Shown here piece by piece: positions 5,791 through 8,392 of a stretch of 8,392 nucleotides of DNA; within the stretch, counting starts at the first letter, position 1, and each line of letters begins with the position of its first letter. Where the stretch lies: positions 1 through 8,392 of the forward strand of contig JALXCH010000079.1 in NCBI GenBank assembly GCA_026991005.1. The letters run 5' to 3'. The stretch is from Calditrichia bacterium (GTDB taxonomy: Bacteria > Calditrichota > Calditrichia > RBG-13-44-9). Below the pieces are notes generated by a model. It had not been told where the DNA came from and ran no database searches. It worked only from the letters and a program-made list of their open reading frames with translations. A program made the position numbers and the translations under genes.

Positions 5791-8178
5791 CTATTTGTGA
5801 ATAACCAAAATCTTCCCGGTTGTTGAATTTCCATTCTCATCGGAAATTAGATACAGGTACACACCGCTACTCACCAGATTTCCACTTTCATTTCGACCAT
5901 CCCATTTACCCAAACTTCCCAAAATTTCCTCTGAATCCATGGCATCCAGTATTCGTACCAATCGCCCGGCAGGAGTAACAATTTTAATTTGAACATTACC
6001 GGTAAGATTATGGAAATAAAAATAATTTTGAGAATTTCCACTTAACACAAATGGTTGAGGTCCTGCTTTCACAAAGGAAAGATTAGTTCGTGGAGTGGTA
6101 AATGGGTTAGAACGCATAATTGCCAGTCCCGAAGAGGTACCACAATATACATCTCCCGTGGTGGAATCTACATACACAGAACGAATTTCCTCAGCGGGTA
6201 GATTCGTGTGGTAAATTCTATCCCCGAAAAACTCGCTATTTTTTGGGACCAGATGAATCCAGCTTTCCGGATTCCAGGGAGAACCACTTGCTTTTAACAA
6301 ACTTAATCCCTTGTCCGTTGCAAACCACTTATTATTTTCCGAATCCACAAAAATCGCATGAATGCGAAGCCCAATAGGCTGAAAGTCTTCACGGAAATCG
6401 TACAACTTCCCATTCAAATATGCATTTAACCCGGAATTTGTCCCAAACCACACATAACCATCCCTATCGGCTGCTACTGCCCAACACTGATTACTCTTTA
6501 AATTCTGAGTTTCCGTATAGCTTACCCATTCACTGGTACCGTCCGATTGAAATAATATTCCCAGAACTCCAGAACGTCCGGTCCCTATCCACAAATTCCG
6601 GAAAATATCCATGGTAATTGAAGCAACGGCATTGGATTCAATTGCAATTCCCACCGGGATATCTACCCCCTGCCAGCTGTTTTTCTGAAACGCATTTTCA
6701 TTAAAATCTGAATATTGATATTGAATAATCGGTTTACGACTTTGAGGATTGAGATTTAGCAGCCAGATTTTATCCCGGGAACGGTCTAATATTAAATCCG
6801 TAACTACCACTACGGTATCTTCATTTACCACCGGGGAGATAAAATTTTTCAACGAATCGGGAGGTTCAACTTCTACAGTATCGTCCTGTTGAGCAGACGA
6901 AATCCAGAGAGCTCCGGATTTTCGATTGTTGTTGAAATGGTAAAAATGCATCCGGGGATCAATCACAATTAGCCCCCCACCCCAGCTCCCAATCCAGATG
7001 TTTCCTGATTTATCTTCCAGAATTGAAGTGGTGGATGCCCCCATCCTCCAGCTTCTACCCAGATACCGAAAATTGTGCCAAATTCCGTTGTTATCCCGGA
7101 AGGAAAATCCTCGCGCACGTTCATCTTTATATCCTCCGGTTACCACCCAGAGGTTACCGTTTCTGTCAAAAATCATTTCCCCCAAAGAATTATCAATAGG
7201 CCCATTTACTCTAAACCAATCTCCATTCGATAAATTGCGTATTCCTTTTTCTTTTAAAGCAACCAGGATTTCCTCTTGTGAATCTACCACTAAATCATTA
7301 ATACTGGAATTTGTGATGTGAAATAGCGTTTGAAAGGTTTTGTCAGGATTTAACTTAAAAACGTAATAAGGCGTGGCAACATATAATTGGTTCGATGTTG
7401 TAGAAATATGAAGTACGCGCCGGTCATTTAAACCGGATTTGTAAACCTGAAAGAGGGAACCATCATACACCACCAAACCGTTATGGGAACCGATGAAGAG
7501 TGTATCGTTACGCAAAGCAAAAGTATGTAATTTATTGTGAGGAAGTCCATCATTTTTGGTGTAAACGTCCCAGCTTTCGGCAGCTTTTAAATTAAATTTA
7601 AGATAATTCCCGGGAGCACTAAATAACCCGTTATCACTGGAAACCCACACCCGATGATGAAAATACACAATATCAGAAAAACTGCTAAAATCGTGATTAA
7701 AATTGGTAAAAAAATCACGAAATTCGTAGCAGTTCTTTTCGGGATTGAACTGATACACCGCAATCATTTTATTTGAAGCTACCCATAACGTATCTTCCAC
7801 TGCATATAATCCATATATGGGATTTCCAGCAAGGCTGGACTCCTGTTGAATTTCCTGCGATAAAAGGTCAAAATAAACCAGATGGCCCTCCTGCGTCCCC
7901 AGAATCACCTGATTATGAGAAGAGAGAGTCATTCGGGTAAAATTATGAGAAAGAAGTCCCTGCCCACTGTTCCAGAATGAATGCTCGTTGGTTTGAAGGG
8001 ATTTTATTAATAAACCGCCATTAGTTGCAGCAAAAATTTTCTCTTCTCCCTGGAAGGTAATAATTGCCATATCCCGAATATCGTTCATATTCGTTATTAC
8101 TTCCCAGGAATAAATAAAAGCATAGTTATTAAAATAAGAGCCCAAAATAAATAGGATGATAAAAATTATCCGTTTCAT
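5791..8178 (-). CDS. Secreted two-component-regulator-type beta-propeller protein with C-terminal FlgD-like/T9SS sorting tail
   Basis: A 795-residue exported protein of unknown ligand. Residues 1-20 (MKRIIFIILFILGSYFNNYA) form a signal peptide. Residues about 25-690 carry repeated propeller motifs of the Reg_prop style: IFAATNGGLL (48-57), VWVSSDNGLF (177-186), LFIGSHNGLVVYDG (227-240), GNIWIGSWGGGL (392-403), NLWIGTGRSGV (528-538), YVWFGTNSGLN (575-585), KWFATDKGLS (617-626) and VYCGTSSGLA (677-686), enough for two propellers. Residues about 700-795 are a FlgD-like Ig domain with AGPQPF, GKWDGRNESGNLVSSGVYLY and the end GKILVIHK, like type IX secretion sorting tails. There is no transmembrane helix or kinase after the propellers, unlike hybrid sensor kinases that share this repeat. 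I start at ATG 8178, which places the signal peptide at the N-terminus; a TTG at 8232 would bury it behind 18 polar residues. No strong ribosome site is visible. Possibly a surface glycan-binding or adhesion protein, but the role is unknown. Confidence 0.88.
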   Translation of the reverse strand: MKRIIFIILFILGSYFNNYAFIYSWEVITNMNDIRDMAIITFQGEEKIFAATNGGLLIKSLQTNEHSFWNSGQGLLSHNFTRMTLSSHNQVILGTQEGHLVYFDLLSQEIQQESSLAGNPIYGLYAVEDTLWVASNKMIAVYQFNPEKNCYEFRDFFTNFNHDFSSFSDIVYFHHRVWVSSDNGLFSAPGNYLKFNLKAAESWDVYTKNDGLPHNKLHTFALRNDTLFIGSHNGLVVYDGSLFQVYKSGLNDRRVLHISTTSNQLYVATPYYVFKLNPDKTFQTLFHITNSSINDLVVDSQEEILVALKEKGIRNLSNGDWFRVNGPIDNSLGEMIFDRNGNLWVVTGGYKDERARGFSFRDNNGIWHNFRYLGRSWRMGASTTSILEDKSGNIWIGSWGGGLIVIDPRMHFYHFNNNRKSGALWISSAQQDDTVEVEPPDSLKNFISPVVNEDTVVVVTDLILDRSRDKIWLLNLNPQSRKPIIQYQYSDFNENAFQKNSWQGVDIPVGIAIESNAVASITMDIFRNLWIGTGRSGVLGILFQSDGTSEWVSYTETQNLKSNQCWAVAADRDGYVWFGTNSGLNAYLNGKLYDFREDFQPIGLRIHAIFVDSENNKWFATDKGLSLLKASGSPWNPESWIHLVPKNSEFFGDRIYHTNLPAEEIRSVYVDSTTGDVYCGTSSGLAIMRSNPFTTPRTNLSFVKAGPQPFVLSGNSQNYFYFHNLTGNVQIKIVTPAGRLVRILDAMDSEEILGSLGKWDGRNESGNLVSSGVYLYLISDENGNSTTGKILVIHK

Positions 8179-8330
8179 AGATTCATACCAATTATTTTGT
8201 TCTTTTAATTTAGTAGAAAAAATCACTGCCAATATAAACTATTTAAAAGCTTCCCCATATTCTTTAACCTTAATCCGTGAGATTATTTTTCTAACTCTTT
8301 AATAACCAAACAACTACGTATAGAAAAAAA

Positions 8331-8345
8331 TCACCAAATTGGTGA
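8331..8345 (-). terminator. Possible terminator or operator palindrome at the right edge
   Basis: TCACCAAATTGGTGA is a perfect palindrome around a central A. Read on the minus strand it is a short hairpin (TCACC/GGTGA, loop AATTT) followed by seven T, which suits a weak Rho-independent terminator for a gene ending beyond the right edge. A T-tract also precedes the hairpin on that strand, and the stem is short, so an operator for the downstream propeller gene is an alternative. Confidence 0.35.
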
Positions 8346-8392
8346 AAAAATGTTTTAACCTTTTTAATTTATGCTTATATTCCCATGAAGGC

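Noticed and set aside
6120..7321. Plus-strand open frames opposite the propeller gene
   Set aside because: They overlap a long, repeat-structured coding region on the other strand and show no domain features of their own.
8179..8232. N-terminal extension of the propeller protein from TTG 8232
   Set aside because: It would add 18 mostly polar residues before a clean signal peptide, and there is no ribosome site; ATG 8178 is better.

Overview
The window reads as chromosomal DNA from a bacterium of the Fibrobacterota-Chlorobiota-Bacteroidota superphylum, most plausibly a Calditrichota (Caldithrix-like) or Ignavibacteria-type lineage. The reasons are a large extracellular beta-propeller protein of the 'two-component regulator propeller' kind ending in a FlgD-like / T9SS-type sorting tail, AT-rich intergenic DNA, weak Shine-Dalgarno sites at some genes, and a CheY/CheZ pair. 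This placement is an inference from protein style, not from a marker-gene search. Every convincing gene lies on the minus strand, so transcription runs right to left.

Layout in transcription order. 8392-8179: upstream DNA without a visible gene, holding a short palindrome flanked by A/T tracts. 8178-5791: a secreted 795-residue propeller protein with a C-terminal sorting tail. 5790-5513: the recN upstream region, with 8-base direct repeats, a candidate promoter and a perfect palindrome. 5512-3794: recN, the SMC-like DNA repair ATPase. 3793-3391: a 403-base gene-poor gap with two strong hairpins, one of them sitting just upstream of the ribosome site of the next gene. 3390-1843: an HDOD-coiled coil-GGDEF protein whose GGDEF signature is degenerate (NSDRY) although the RxxD inhibitory-site motif remains. 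1637-1266 and 1220-564: cheY and cheZ as a two-gene operon. 563-381: very AT-rich spacer. About 302-1: the middle of a glutamine-dependent NAD+ synthetase (nadE) that runs off the left edge, its N-terminal amidase domain largely missing upstream.

The genes with a plausible working link are the three in the centre-left. CheY is a phospho-switch for the flagellar motor, CheZ its phosphatase, and the HDOD-GGDEF protein upstream looks like a c-di-GMP-binding or signalling scaffold rather than an active cyclase, so the segment may couple second-messenger state to motility. recN, the propeller protein and nadE have no evident functional tie to them. I saw no CRISPR array, tRNA, rRNA, transposase or phage gene. 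The most unusual items are the degenerate GGDEF with an intact I-site, the structured leader in front of it, and the apparently 5'-truncated nadE.
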